A stretch of DNA of 64,000 nt from Burkholderia aenigmatica (GTDB taxonomy: Bacteria > Pseudomonadota > Gammaproteobacteria > Burkholderiales > Burkholderiaceae). A model generated the notes under the pieces. The model had not been told where the DNA came from. It did not search any database and saw nothing but the letters and a program-made list of their open reading frames with translations. This document shows positions 34,957-43,976 of the stretch, in pieces; the first letter of the stretch is position 1; each line of letters starts with the position of its first letter. A program made the translations under genes and the position numbers. The DNA is taken from contig NZ_CABVQC010000043.1 of NCBI RefSeq assembly GCF_902499175.1, forward strand, positions 1 to 64,000, written 5' to 3'.

Positions 34957-36099
34957 TCAGAAGCGCGTGCGCATGCCGATCGTGCCGACGATCTGGTTCG
35001 CCGTGCTCGATGCGCCGCCCGAGCCGTTGATGAACGCCTGGTAGCCGCGGCCCGATGCGTGCTGATACATCGCTTCCGCGTACACGTCCGTGCGGCGCGA
35101 CAGCTTGTAGACGGCCTGCAGGTCGACCTGATGCCACTTCGGATCGGTGCCGTGCTTGCTGTCGGGGTTCGACACGCTGGCGTCCGTGTACACGTAGGCC
35201 GCGCCGAGGCTGACGGCCGGCGTCACCGCATAGCGCACGTTCACGTCGTAGTTGTTGAACGCGACCTGGCCGGTCGAGCCGAACGAGCCCGTGTTGTCGT
35301 ACTGCGAGCGCGTATAGACGAAGCCGACGGTGGCCGGGCCGAACCCGTAGCTGATGCCACCGCCGTACGATCGCATGCGGTCCGAGCCGATCGACCAGCC
35401 GCCCTGGTTCAGGCTCTTCGCTTCGGCCGCATCGGTCGCGCCGGGGCTCGCGCTCGTCGAGCCCTTCGTGCCGTTCATCTGCAGGTATGCGCCGGCCAGC
35501 TTCAGCGGGCCGTTCGTGTAGCTCGCCGCGACGCTGTATGCGCGGTTCGCGCCGAAGCTGGTCGCGTTCGAGAATGCGTACATCGCGCCGACCTTGAAGC
35601 CTGCGTAGGTCTCGCTCGTGTACTTGACCGCGTTGTTGATGCGTAGCGAGTGGTTCAGGTTGTCGTTGTCGAACGGATGCGCGAAGCTCGTGTCGCCGAA
35701 GTCGCCGGCCGTGGCCGACAGCGGCGCGACGAAGTCGACCATCGTGTCGTACTGGCGGCCGAGCGTCAGCGTGCCATAGCCACTCTGGCTCAGGCCGACG
35801 TACGCGTGGCGGCCGAACAGCTTGCCGTCCTGCCCGAGCCCGCCGTTGTTCACGTTGAAGCCGTTCTCGAGCACGAACAGCGCCTTCAGGCCGCCGCCGA
35901 GATCTTCGGTGCCGCGAAACCCGATGCGGCTGCCGTTGACGGTGCCGCTGTTCAGGCGCCACAGCGACGCACCGTTGGCGTTGTTGGTATAGACGATGCC
36001 GGCGTCGATCAGGCCGTACAGCGTCACGGAGCTCTGTGCGTGAGCGAGCGGGGCGAACAGCGCGGCGGTGCATGCGCCGGCGATGAGGGTTTTTTTCAA
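34957..36099 (-). CDS. Gram-negative porin (general diffusion type), TTG start
   Basis: A 380-residue outer-membrane protein. The signal peptide runs KKTLIAGACTAALFAPLAHAQ. The mature chain opens SSVTLYGLIDAGIVYTNNA and includes the loop-3 region GTLTLGRQYDTMVDFVAP. The last strand ends NQIVGTIGMRTRF with the terminal Phe needed for BamA recognition. It forms 16-stranded trimeric pores for small solutes. No ATG is in frame. TTG at 36099 has GGAGCC eight bases before it and is the likely start. A -10-like TATACT lies at 36149-36144 on the minus strand. It is divergent from the ClC channel gene. Confidence 0.92.
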   Translation of the reverse strand: MKKTLIAGACTAALFAPLAHAQSSVTLYGLIDAGIVYTNNANGASLWRLNSGTVNGSRIGFRGTEDLGGGLKALFVLENGFNVNNGGLGQDGKLFGRHAYVGLSQSGYGTLTLGRQYDTMVDFVAPLSATAGDFGDTSFAHPFDNDNLNHSLRINNAVKYTSETYAGFKVGAMYAFSNATSFGANRAYSVAASYTNGPLKLAGAYLQMNGTKGSTSASPGATDAAEAKSLNQGGWSIGSDRMRSYGGGISYGFGPATVGFVYTRSQYDNTGSFGSTGQVAFNNYDVNVRYAVTPAVSLGAAYVYTDASVSNPDSKHGTDPKWHQVDLQAVYKLSRRTDVYAEAMYQHASGRGYQAFINGSGGASSTANQIVGTIGMRTRF

Positions 36100-36558
36100 G
36101 TCAAGGCTCCTGCGTGTGGGACTGGGAACGAAAGTTCGGCGCAAGTATAGGAATGCCTCGCGCGTGCAAGGCCACCGGGGGCCGCGAGCGCACCTTTCCG
36201 GATCCGGCAAGAGTCCTTCACAAAACTGACACGACGCGCCGCACGCGCGAGACGATGGCGGTTCTTGCGTGATCGCACGCGGCTGGTATCCGTTCATCGC
36301 GGAGAGCCTGTCGCGTCGTTGCAACATGCGCGGGGCGGGCACGGCGGTTGATCGGTGCGACCGGCGCGCGTCACGTATCCGGATTGAGGCGGACGAAGGA
36401 CGACGAAGGGTGATGGCCTGCCTGTCTTTATGTATTCATCAAATGCATGAGTTGATTCGAAAAATACGTTTGTCTCATGATGGGCGCCGGCCTACGATGC
36501 GGTCCTGACGACGGCGCGCGTGTTGCGCGCCGTCTTTTCGATCCCATTCGCCGACCCC
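36100..36558. other. intergenic region between porin and ClC genes
   Basis: These 459 bases hold the porin promoter on the minus strand (TATACT at 36149-36144) and the leader of the ClC gene on the plus strand. An AT-rich segment at 36420-36478 probably contains the ClC promoter. The leader ends with a perfect terminator hairpin 21 bases before the ClC start (listed separately). No gene is seen in this stretch. Confidence 0.6.
36510..36538 (+). terminator. terminator hairpin in the leader of the ClC gene (possible attenuator)
   Basis: GACGGCGCGC (36510-36519) and GCGCGCCGTC (36525-36534) pair perfectly over a five-base loop, followed by TTTT (36535-36538). No gene on the plus strand precedes it, so it can only stop transcripts entering the ClC gene at 36559. 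GCGCCG (36484-36489) can pair with CGGCGC (36512-36517) inside the left arm, giving a mutually exclusive antiterminator. The layout is that of a transcriptional attenuator or riboswitch. Confidence 0.6.
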
Positions 36559-37893
36559 ATGCGCCTCGATCTCCCGTCCGCTCCCGCCCCTTCTTCGCCG
36601 GCCGCCAGCCCGTTCGCGCGGGTGGCCGTCGTCACGATCCTGACCGGCGTCGGCGCGGGCCTCGGCGGCATGCTGCTCGCGCTGCTGCTGCATGCGATCC
36701 AGCACGTTGCGTATGGCTACAGCGTCGCGCACGTGATCGGCACCGAGAGCTTCCTCACCGGCGTGACCGGTGCCGATCCGTTGCGCCGGCTCGTGGTGCT
36801 GACCGTCTGCGGGATCGTCGCCGGCGGCGGGTGGTGGGCGCTGTACCGGTATGGCCGGCCGCTCGTCAGCATCCGCCGCGCGGTGCGCGCGGCCGATCCG
36901 CGGATGCCGTTCGTCAGTACGACGGTTCACGCGTTGCTGCAGATCGTCACCGTCGCGCTCGGCTCGCCGCTCGGCCGCGAAGTCGCACCGCGCGAGATCG
37001 GTTCGCTGCTTGCCGGGCGGCTTGCGCATCGCGCGGGGCTCACGCCCGACGATTGCCGGCTGATGGTCGCGTGTGGGGCGGGCGCGGGCCTCGCGGCCGT
37101 CTATAACGTGCCGCTCGGCGGCGCGATCTTCGTGCTCGAAGTGCTGCTCGGCACGTTCGAACTGCGTGCGCTGGTCGTGGCGGTCGCGACGTCGGCGATC
37201 GCGGCAGCTGTCGCATGGATTGGCCTCGGCAACGAGCATCAGTACACGGTGCCGCCGTTCGTGCTGAGCACACCGCTGGTGGCGTGGTCGATCGTCTGCG
37301 GGCCGCTGTTCGGCTTTGCCGCATACGGCTTCGTGCGGCTCACGACGCGAGCCCGGGCGAACGCGCCGAAAGACGGGCGGCTGCCCGTGCTCGCGCTGCT
37401 CAACTTCGCGGCGATCGGCGTGCTCGCGATGCGGTTTCCGCAATTGCTCGGCAACGGCAAGGGCCCGGCGTCGCTGGGCTTCGACGGCACGCTGACGATC
37501 GGCCTTGCCGCGGCGCTGCTCGTGCTGAAGGTGCTGATCGAGGCCGGCAGCCTGCGGGCGGGCGCCGAAGGCGGCCTGCTGACGCCGGGCCTCGCGAACG
37601 GCGCGCTGCTCGGCGTCGTGCTGGGCGGGCTGTGGAGCCTCGTGTGGCCGGGTGCGTCGATCGGCGGATGCGCGCTGGTCGGCGCGACAGCGTTTCTCGC
37701 CGCGTCGATGCAGATGCCGATCACGGCGGTCGTGCTGCTGGCCGAATTCACGCGCGCGGATCACGACAGCCTCGTGCCGATGCTGCTTGCCGTGGCCGGG
37801 TCGCTCGTCGCGTACCGGTTCGCGCAGCGGTTGGCCGAGCGGCGGGTGGATTCGGTTGCAACCGTGAGCACACCTGCGACGGCCGTTCGCTAA
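36559..37893 (+). CDS. ClC-family anion channel/antiporter
   Basis: A 444-residue membrane protein. ClC features are GSPLGREVAPREIGS in place of the usual GxEGP region, with the gating Glu in GRE. CGAGAGLAAVYNVPLGGAIFVLEVLLG matches the conserved central signature, and GAEGGLLTPGLANGALLG and ASMQMPITAVVLLAEFT lie in the second half. The N-terminal GSGIP chloride motif is not present, so the anion may not be chloride. Fluoride-exporting ClC proteins also deviate there. The start at 36559 (MRLDLPSAP) is preferred over a TTG at 36520 that lies within the terminator hairpin. Confidence 0.85.
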   Translation: MRLDLPSAPAPSSPAASPFARVAVVTILTGVGAGLGGMLLALLLHAIQHVAYGYSVAHVIGTESFLTGVTGADPLRRLVVLTVCGIVAGGGWWALYRYGRPLVSIRRAVRAADPRMPFVSTTVHALLQIVTVALGSPLGREVAPREIGSLLAGRLAHRAGLTPDDCRLMVACGAGAGLAAVYNVPLGGAIFVLEVLLGTFELRALVVAVATSAIAAAVAWIGLGNEHQYTVPPFVLSTPLVAWSIVCGPLFGFAAYGFVRLTTRARANAPKDGRLPVLALLNFAAIGVLAMRFPQLLGNGKGPASLGFDGTLTIGLAAALLVLKVLIEAGSLRAGAEGGLLTPGLANGALLGVVLGGLWSLVWPGASIGGCALVGATAFLAASMQMPITAVVLLAEFTRADHDSLVPMLLAVAGSLVAYRFAQRLAERRVDSVATVSTPATAVR

Positions 37894-38101
37894 CGCACGC
37901 GCATCCGTCCTTGTCACCGGCGGTGCCGACTGCACCGCCGGTTGCCGTTTTCCTCCCCGTTTCCACCGCCGCGCCAGCACGCAATCGCAGCCGCGCGCGC
38001 CCAAGCGCGTTCGCCGGTTCTGTGCAAGAATCCGCGCGTTTCCGCGCCTCAACCAACAACGACACGCGCGGACGTCCCTATCAGGAAACGAGGAGCTCAA
38101 G

Positions 38102-39424
38102 TTGATTCAGCGCATTTCCCGCTTTTTCACGCAGGTGGTTCACCGCGTGTTGCCCGACCCGTTGATTTTCGCGATCCTGCTGACGATCGTCACGTTCGCG
38201 CTCGCGTTCGGCCTGACGCCGAATACGCCCGCGCAGCTCACGACGATGTGGGGTTCGGGTTTCTGGAACCTGCTCGCGTTCTCGATGCAGATGGTGATGA
38301 TTCTCGTCACCGGCCACGCACTCGCGAGCTCGCCGCCCGTGAAGCGCATGCTCGTCGCGCTCGCGAGCACCGCGCGCACGCCGGGGCAGGGCGTGATGCT
38401 CGTTGCGTTCGTCGGCGCGCTCGCCTGCGCGATCAACTGGGGCTTCGGCCTCGTGCTCGGCGCCATGCTCGCGCGCGAAGTGGCGCGCCGTGTCGCCGGC
38501 AGCGATTACCGGCTGCTCGTGGCGTCCGCATACATGGGCTTCCTGAGCTGGCACGGCGGATTGTCGGGTTCGGTGCCGCTCGTCGCGGCCACGAAGGGCA
38601 ATCCGATGGAGAAGACCATCGGGCTGATTCCCGTGTCGCAGACGATCTTCACCGGTTACAACGCGTTCATCACGATCGGCCTGATCGTGATGCTGCCGTT
38701 TCTCGCGCGCATGATGATGCCGAAGCCCGGCGACGTCGTCAGCGTCGATCCGGCGCTGCTCGCCGAACCGCCGAGCGTCGAGCGCCAGCTCGGGCCCGAC
38801 GCGACGTTCGCGGAGCGGATGGAGGAGAGCCGCGCATTGTCGGTCCTCGTCGCGGCGCTGTGCGCGGCGTTCCTCGTGCTGAAGTTCGTGCAGAAGGGCT
38901 TCGCGCTCGACATCGACACCGTGAACCTCGCATTCCTCGCGGCCGGCATCCTGCTGCACCGGACGCCGATGGCCTATGCGCGCGCGGTGGCCGGCGCGGC
39001 GCGCGGCGCGTCGGGGATCATGATCCAGTTCCCGTTCTATGCGGGCATCCAGGCGCTGATGGATCACTCGGGGCTCGCGGGCGTGATCACGAAGTGGTTC
39101 GTCGATATCGCGAACGTGCACACGTTCCCGCTGCTCGCGTTCCTGAGCTCGGCCGTGATCAACTTTGCGGTGCCGTCCGGCGGCGGCCACTGGGTCGTGC
39201 AGGGCCCGTTCGTGATGCCGGCGGCTCAAGCGCTCGGCGCCGATCTCGGCAAGGCCGCGATGGCGATCGCGTACGGCGAGGCGTGGACCAACATGGCGCA
39301 GCCGTTCTGGGCGCTGCCCGCGCTGGCGATCGCCGGGCTCGGCGTGCGCGACATCATGGGGTATTGCGTGACGACGCTGCTGTTCTCGGGCGTCGTCTTC
39401 ATCGCGGGGATGTATCTGTTCTGA
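38102..39424 (+). CDS. atoE: short-chain fatty acid transporter, AtoE family, TTG start
   Basis: A 440-residue membrane protein of the TIGR00366/AtoE type with about 12 segments (LPDPLIFAILLTIVTFALAFGL, NWGFGLVLGAMLAREVARRV, SWHGGLSGSVPLVAAT, INFAVPSGGGHWVVQGPFV, GEAWTNMAQPFWALPAL). E. coli AtoE carries acetoacetate and short-chain fatty acids with protons. The only good start is TTG at 38102, with GAGGAGC directly upstream. The first in-frame ATG is about 50 residues later and would delete the first membrane segment. It stands alone, convergent with a BKACE operon whose enzyme releases acetoacetate, so a shared metabolic role is possible. Confidence 0.85.
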   Translation: MIQRISRFFTQVVHRVLPDPLIFAILLTIVTFALAFGLTPNTPAQLTTMWGSGFWNLLAFSMQMVMILVTGHALASSPPVKRMLVALASTARTPGQGVMLVAFVGALACAINWGFGLVLGAMLAREVARRVAGSDYRLLVASAYMGFLSWHGGLSGSVPLVAATKGNPMEKTIGLIPVSQTIFTGYNAFITIGLIVMLPFLARMMMPKPGDVVSVDPALLAEPPSVERQLGPDATFAERMEESRALSVLVAALCAAFLVLKFVQKGFALDIDTVNLAFLAAGILLHRTPMAYARAVAGAARGASGIMIQFPFYAGIQALMDHSGLAGVITKWFVDIANVHTFPLLAFLSSAVINFAVPSGGGHWVVQGPFVMPAAQALGADLGKAAMAIAYGEAWTNMAQPFWALPALAIAGLGVRDIMGYCVTTLLFSGVVFIAGMYLF

Positions 39425-39490
39425 CGCAGTAGGGCGCGATGCGGGCGGCGTTTGACGCGCGCATCGCGCTGGCTTGAATGGCGCGGGCGG

Positions 39491-40819
39491 TCAACCGTGC
39501 GACCGCGCGTCGGCATGCTCGTGCCCATGACGCAGCGCCAGGCTCGCAAACGCCGCGACGACGAGCGCGGCCGCCAGCAGCGTCAGCCCGTTTTTCGCAT
39601 TGCCGGTGGCCTGTTCGATCGCGCCGACGACGGTCGGCCCGACGAAGCCGCCGAGCAACCCGCACGTATTCACGAGCCCGAGCCCGCCGGCCAGCGCGCT
39701 GCCGGCGAGCCGCGACGCGGGAAAGGTGAACACTATCGATTGCACGACGAAGAACATCGACGCGGCCACGCACACGCAGGCAAGCCCGGCGACAGGCGAC
39801 ACATGCGCGGCGCCGACCATTCCGGCCGCCATCACGACCAGCCCCGCGCACAGCATCCGCCGTGAATGACGCGACTCGCGCGCGAAGCGCGGCAGGGTCC
39901 CGGCCCCGATCGCTGCGGCGAGCCACGGTAGTGCGGTCAGCAGTCCGACTGCGAACGGCGAGAAGCGCCCTGACGCGCCGATGATGCCCGGCAGGAAGAA
40001 GATCACCGTGTAGATCGTCAGTTGATGGCAGAAGTACACGAAGATCGCGAGCCAGATCTGCGGATCGCGCAGCGCGGAACCGAACGCATGGCCGCCGTGC
40101 GCGGCGACGCCCGCATCCTGTTCCGCGGCCAGCGTGCGCTCGAGCGCACGGCCGGTTTCCGCGGAGAGCCACGGCGCGGCGCTCGGGCGGTCCGGCAAGC
40201 GCGTCCACACGACGAACGCGAGCAGGATCGCCGGGATGCCTTCGACGACGAACAGCCATTGCCAGCCGTGGAAGCCGAGCGTGCCGTCGAGTTCGATCAG
40301 CGCGCCGGCCAGCGGCCCGCCGACGATGTTGGCGATGCACACGCCGAGCAAGAAGTAGCCGGTTGCGCGCGCCCGCTCTTCGCGGCCGAACCAGTACGTC
40401 AGGTACAGCATCACGCCGGGAAACAGGCCGGCCTCGGCGGCACCGAGCAGCAGGCGCATCACGTAGAACGACGTTTCGCCGCGGACGAACGCCATGGCGA
40501 CCGACAGTGCGCCCCAGGTGATCATGATGCGCGTGATCCAGAAGCGCGCGCCGACGCGATGCATGACCAGATTGCTCGGGATCTCGAAGAGCGCATAGGT
40601 CAGGAAGAACAGGCCCGCGCCGAGCCCGTACGCGGCCGATGAAATGCCGAGATCGACGCCCATCGAGTGTTTGGCGAACGCGATGTTGGTGCGGTCGAGG
40701 AAACTGATCACGTAGGCGGCGATCAGCAGCGGCATCAGTTTGCGGAACAGCAGCCGGTTCAGCGACGCGCTTGCGTCGCCGGTGGCGGACGGCAGGGCCT
40801 GGGCTTGATGTGTGGACAT
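39491..40819 (-). CDS. MFS transporter, ACS family, in BKACE operon
   Basis: A 442-residue ACS-type carrier (ISFLDRTNIAFAKHSMGVDLGIS, RVGARFWITRIMITWG, AEAGLFPGVMLYLTYWFGREERARA, GFHGWQWLFVVEGIPAIL). The start at 40819 has GGAG nine bases upstream. It is the last gene of a minus-strand series regulator, SDR, BKACE, transporter. The 222-base gap to BKACE is large and might hold an extra promoter. It presumably imports the organic acid or its hydroxylated precursor. Confidence 0.88.
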   Translation of the reverse strand: MSTHQAQALPSATGDASASLNRLLFRKLMPLLIAAYVISFLDRTNIAFAKHSMGVDLGISSAAYGLGAGLFFLTYALFEIPSNLVMHRVGARFWITRIMITWGALSVAMAFVRGETSFYVMRLLLGAAEAGLFPGVMLYLTYWFGREERARATGYFLLGVCIANIVGGPLAGALIELDGTLGFHGWQWLFVVEGIPAILLAFVVWTRLPDRPSAAPWLSAETGRALERTLAAEQDAGVAAHGGHAFGSALRDPQIWLAIFVYFCHQLTIYTVIFFLPGIIGASGRFSPFAVGLLTALPWLAAAIGAGTLPRFARESRHSRRMLCAGLVVMAAGMVGAAHVSPVAGLACVCVAASMFFVVQSIVFTFPASRLAGSALAGGLGLVNTCGLLGGFVGPTVVGAIEQATGNAKNGLTLLAAALVVAAFASLALRHGHEHADARSHG

Positions 40820-41041
40820 GCGGACGACTCCGGTAAGGGCGAACCGGCGCGCGCGGCAAGCACGGCGCGCCGCGTTCGGCAGATGCCGCTGCGACGTGCG
40901 CAGCGGATGGGCAGACGACGGAGCCGCGCCGGCGGCGCTCGAACGGAGCGGGGCGATGATGGGCGTCCTGGCGCCGGCCGGCTGCGGCCGGCGCCTTGTC
41001 ACTGCGCTTGCGGGTCCTGGTGTTGGGTCGCGAAGCGGCGA

Positions 41042-41974
41042 TCAGAAATTCACCGCGTCGCCCCCCTTGAGTGCGAGCATCGCGCGCGCCTCGGCCGGCG
41101 TCGCGATGTCCAGCGACAGGCCTTCGAGCACCTGCCGCATCTTCAGTACCTGCGCGGCGCTCGATTCCGCGAGCTGGCCGGGCGCGATCCACAGCGAATC
41201 CTCGAGCCCGACGCGCACGTTCGCGCCCTGCGCGGCGCCGATCGTCGCGAGCGGAATCTGGTTGCGGCCGGCACCGAGGATCGACCAGACGTAGTCGCCG
41301 CCGAACAGGCGGTCGGCCGTGCGGCGCATGTGCATCAGGTCGTCCGGGTGCGCGCCGATCCCGCCGAGCAGGCCGAACACGCTTTGCACGAAGAACGGCG
41401 GCTTCGCGAGTCCGCGGTCGACGAAATGCGCGAGGTTGTACAGGTGCGAGATGTCGTAGCACTCGAATTCGAAACGCGTGCCGTTCGCGCCGCAGCGCGT
41501 GAGGATCGTCTCGATGTCGGCGAAGGTGTTCTTGAACACGAGGTCGCGGCTCTTCTCCAGATGTTCGCGTTCCCACGGATGCTTCAACTCGCGGAAGCGC
41601 TCGAGCATCGGGTACAGCCCGAAGTTCATCGAACCCATGTTCAGCGACGCGACCTCGGGCTGGAAATGCAGCGCAGGCTGCAGCCGTTCGTCGACCGTCA
41701 TGTGCGGGCTGCCGCCCGACGTCAGGTTGATCACGGCGTCCGTCTGCGCCTTGATGCGAGGCAGGAATTCGGCGAACACGGCAGGATCCTGGGTCGGCTT
41801 GCCGTCGGACGGATTGCGGGCGTGCAGGTGCAGGATCGCCGCGCCGGCCCGGGCAGCCGCGACGGCGGCCGTCTCGATCTCGTGCGGCGTCACGGGCAGG
41901 TACGGCGACATCGAAGGCGTATGGATCGCGCCGGTCGGCGCACAGGTGATGATGACTTTGCGAGCGTTTGCCAT
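41042..41974 (-). CDS. beta-keto acid cleavage enzyme (BKACE, DUF849)
   Basis: A 310-residue TIM-barrel enzyme. The zinc motif HLHARNP provides H49 and H51. ITCAPTGAIHTPSMSP at the N-terminus, LTSGGSPHMTVDERL, and ECYDISHLYNLAHFV are DUF849 signatures. BKACE enzymes condense a beta-keto acid with acetyl-CoA and split it to acetoacetate plus a new acyl-CoA. Members act on 3-keto-5-aminohexanoate, dehydrocarnitine and several others. The substrate cannot be read from these residues. The start is at 41974 (MANARKVII). The gene lies 35 bases downstream of an SDR that could produce the beta-keto acid from a beta-hydroxy acid. Confidence 0.9.
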   Translation of the reverse strand: MANARKVIITCAPTGAIHTPSMSPYLPVTPHEIETAAVAAARAGAAILHLHARNPSDGKPTQDPAVFAEFLPRIKAQTDAVINLTSGGSPHMTVDERLQPALHFQPEVASLNMGSMNFGLYPMLERFRELKHPWEREHLEKSRDLVFKNTFADIETILTRCGANGTRFEFECYDISHLYNLAHFVDRGLAKPPFFVQSVFGLLGGIGAHPDDLMHMRRTADRLFGGDYVWSILGAGRNQIPLATIGAAQGANVRVGLEDSLWIAPGQLAESSAAQVLKMRQVLEGLSLDIATPAEARAMLALKGGDAVNF

Positions 41975-42009
41975 GGAGGGAATCCCTTCGGTGAGCGATG
42001 CAGGAGGCG

Positions 42010-42816
42010 TCAGAGCACTTCGACGTTGCCGCAGACGGAGATCGCCTGTCCGGTGATCCCGTGTCCGCCGGGCGAGCACAGGAACAGTGCGGTCGCGGCG
42101 ATCTCGGCCGGATCGGTCATGCGCCGCAGCGAGATTTTCTCCAGATAGCGCTTTTCCATCTCGTCGTAACTGACGCCGAGCTGCTGCGCGCGCGCATCGA
42201 TCACGCGGCGCATCCGGGGGCCCCGCACGATGCCGGGCTGGATCGCGTTCACGCGGATGCCGAGCGGCCCGAGTTCGATCGCGAGGCTTTTCACGAGGCC
42301 GACCACGGCCCACTTGGTCGCCGCGTAGGGTGTGCGGAACGCATATCCGAGCCGACCCGCCACCGACGACAGCGCGATGATGGCGCCGCCGTGTTTCGAT
42401 TCGCGCAGAAGCGGCACCGCGCGGCGCGCAAACTGGAACTGCGCGTTCAGGTTGATCGCGACCGTCTGCTCCCACTGCACGGGATCGATTTCGTCGATGC
42501 CGCCGGTCGGGCCGGCGATGCCAGCGTTGTTGACGAGTACGTCGAGGCCGCCGAGCGTGGCCGATACGTCGTCGAACACCCGTGCGACGGCAGCCGGATC
42601 GGATACGTCGGCCAGCGTCGCTCCGATCACGCTTGCTCCGGCGCGCGGCGGCCGGTCGGCGAGCGCGGCGATCGCGGCCTGCGACGCGTCACAGACATGC
42701 ACACGCGCGCCGCACTCCGCGAACGCGTCCGCGATGTCGAGACCGATGCCCGAGGCACCGCCCGTCACGAGGACGCGCAGGCCGTCATAGGGTTTCAGCA
42801 GGTCGGAAGCTGTCAT
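42010..42816 (-). CDS. short-chain dehydrogenase in BKACE operon
   Basis: A 268-residue classical SDR. The cofactor motif TGGASGIG is at 18-25, with D43 after VHVC indicating NAD preference. NNAG is at 96-99, the serine in ALSSVAG at 150-151, and the catalytic Y164/K168 in YAATK. Proposed reaction: oxidation of a beta-hydroxy acid to the beta-keto acid cleaved by the next gene (inference). GGAGACAACCCGGC precedes the ATG at 42816. It is the second gene of the operon, 71 bases after the GntR regulator. Confidence 0.86.
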   Translation of the reverse strand: MTASDLLKPYDGLRVLVTGGASGIGLDIADAFAECGARVHVCDASQAAIAALADRPPRAGASVIGATLADVSDPAAVARVFDDVSATLGGLDVLVNNAGIAGPTGGIDEIDPVQWEQTVAINLNAQFQFARRAVPLLRESKHGGAIIALSSVAGRLGYAFRTPYAATKWAVVGLVKSLAIELGPLGIRVNAIQPGIVRGPRMRRVIDARAQQLGVSYDEMEKRYLEKISLRRMTDPAEIAATALFLCSPGGHGITGQAISVCGNVEVL

Positions 42817-42887
42817 GCCGGGTTGTCTCCATCGTTGATGTTGTCGGATGCGGCCGCCCGCGATCGGGCGATCGCGGCAAGCGGCCG

Positions 42888-43598
42888 CTATGGCTTCGCG
42901 TTCGCGGTGCGCGGGGTCTGTTCGGCACGCAGCGTCTCGGCAAGGTCGTGCGCGGCACCGCCGATGTCGAGTGCGATGCCGGCCCGTACGCCCGTGCCGT
43001 CGCGCCGCTCGAGCGCATCGACGATCGCGCGGTGCGCATCCATCGAGCGCCGCATATGCGGGATGTCGAGCGCGACCATGTTGAGGAACGGCCCGACGCG
43101 CATCCACAGGTTCTCGACGATCGCGAGCGTGCTTTCGCTCGCGCCGTGTGCGTAGATCGCGCTGTGGAAGGCGAAGTTGCTTTGCAGGTAAGCGCGCGAC
43201 CGGCCGGCCTCGACGTGTGCCTGCATCGTCTCGCAGGTCTTGCGCACGGCGGCGATCTGCGCATCGGTCATTCGGGCGCATGCGCGTTCGGCAATGCAGC
43301 CTTCGAGCGCGATTCGCACGTCGCGCAGTTCGTCGAGCGTGTCGAGCGTCATCGGCGGCACGACGAGCGCGCGGTTCGGGCCGTCGACCAGTGCGCGTTC
43401 GGCGCGCAGCCGCGTGAGCGCGGCACGCACGGGCATCGTCGACGAACCGACCGCCTCCGCGACGCTGCGCAGGCTCAACGCCTGTCCGGGCGCGAAACGG
43501 CCGCTCATCAGCGCTTCGCGCAGTTGCTGGTAGACCTTGTCGGCCATCGTTTCCTGTTCGATGGCTTTGAGGGCGGGCGGGACGATACGTGGCGCCAC
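42888..43598 (-). CDS. GntR-family regulator (FCD domain), first gene of BKACE operon, GTG start
   Basis: A 236-residue FadR-type GntR protein. The winged helix (18-85) reads ADKVYQQLREALMSGRFAPGQALSLRSVAEAVGSSTMPVRAALTRL. The FCD ligand domain follows (ELRDVRIALEGCIAERAC, NFAFHSAIYAHGAS, with His residues suited to metal binding near DAHRAIVDALERRDG). The GTG at 43598 has AGGAGAACC nine bases upstream. ATG 43547 would cut the N-terminal helix. A 30-bp dyad 34-63 bases upstream suggests autoregulation, and the downstream SDR, BKACE and MFS genes would be derepressed together. Confidence 0.88.
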   Translation of the reverse strand: MAPRIVPPALKAIEQETMADKVYQQLREALMSGRFAPGQALSLRSVAEAVGSSTMPVRAALTRLRAERALVDGPNRALVVPPMTLDTLDELRDVRIALEGCIAERACARMTDAQIAAVRKTCETMQAHVEAGRSRAYLQSNFAFHSAIYAHGASESTLAIVENLWMRVGPFLNMVALDIPHMRRSMDAHRAIVDALERRDGTGVRAGIALDIGGAAHDLAETLRAEQTPRTANAKP

Positions 43599-43976
43599 GG
43601 CGGGTTCTCCTGGGTTTGATCTGCGATCTGTGATCACACTTGCGATGTGCGAAGTGTGGTCGCGGGAGGGCGTGGAGTCAAGGCGAACGGGATCGGGGAA
43701 AACGAGGGGGCAGGCGAAGGGCTGGCTGACCGGTACGGCCATGACTTCCATTCGTTCCAGGCCATTCGATATGGGGCGGCCGCAATCGACGCTGTTTCTT
43801 ACGGGTTGGGGACTGCGGAGCCGCGGCTGGGGCGCTTGCACGGGGCAGATTCAAACGTTGCAGGCTGTCAGCCGTTCGTTGCTTGGCGAGCGAAAGGCGC
43901 TATGTTATAAAGGCGCCGAGAGCGAGCCTGGCCTACCTTCGAACAACGGATCACATTCGCAGTACCAAGAAAAATC
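43599..43976. other. divergent intergenic region, GntR / glycosyltransferase
   Basis: These 378 bases carry no gene. Near the GntR start lies a long dyad (43632-43661, listed). Near the glycosyltransferase, TTGCTT (43879-43884) and TATGTT (43901-43906) with 16 bases between them form a plausible sigma-70 promoter, followed by a leader of about 65 bases. Confidence 0.5.
43632..43661. promoter_or_regulatory. 30-bp interrupted dyad, probable GntR operator
   Basis: GATCACACTT (43632-43641) and AAGTGTGGTC (43652-43661) are complementary at nine of ten positions around a ten-base centre. The site is 34-63 bases upstream of the GTG start of the GntR gene, where it would overlap the promoter of the BKACE operon. 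Confidence 0.6.

Noticed and set aside
36420-36540. Definite fluoride riboswitch
   Set aside because: The terminator and alternative stem are real by sequence, but the conserved aptamer core was not found by eye. It is kept only as a hypothesis in the findings.
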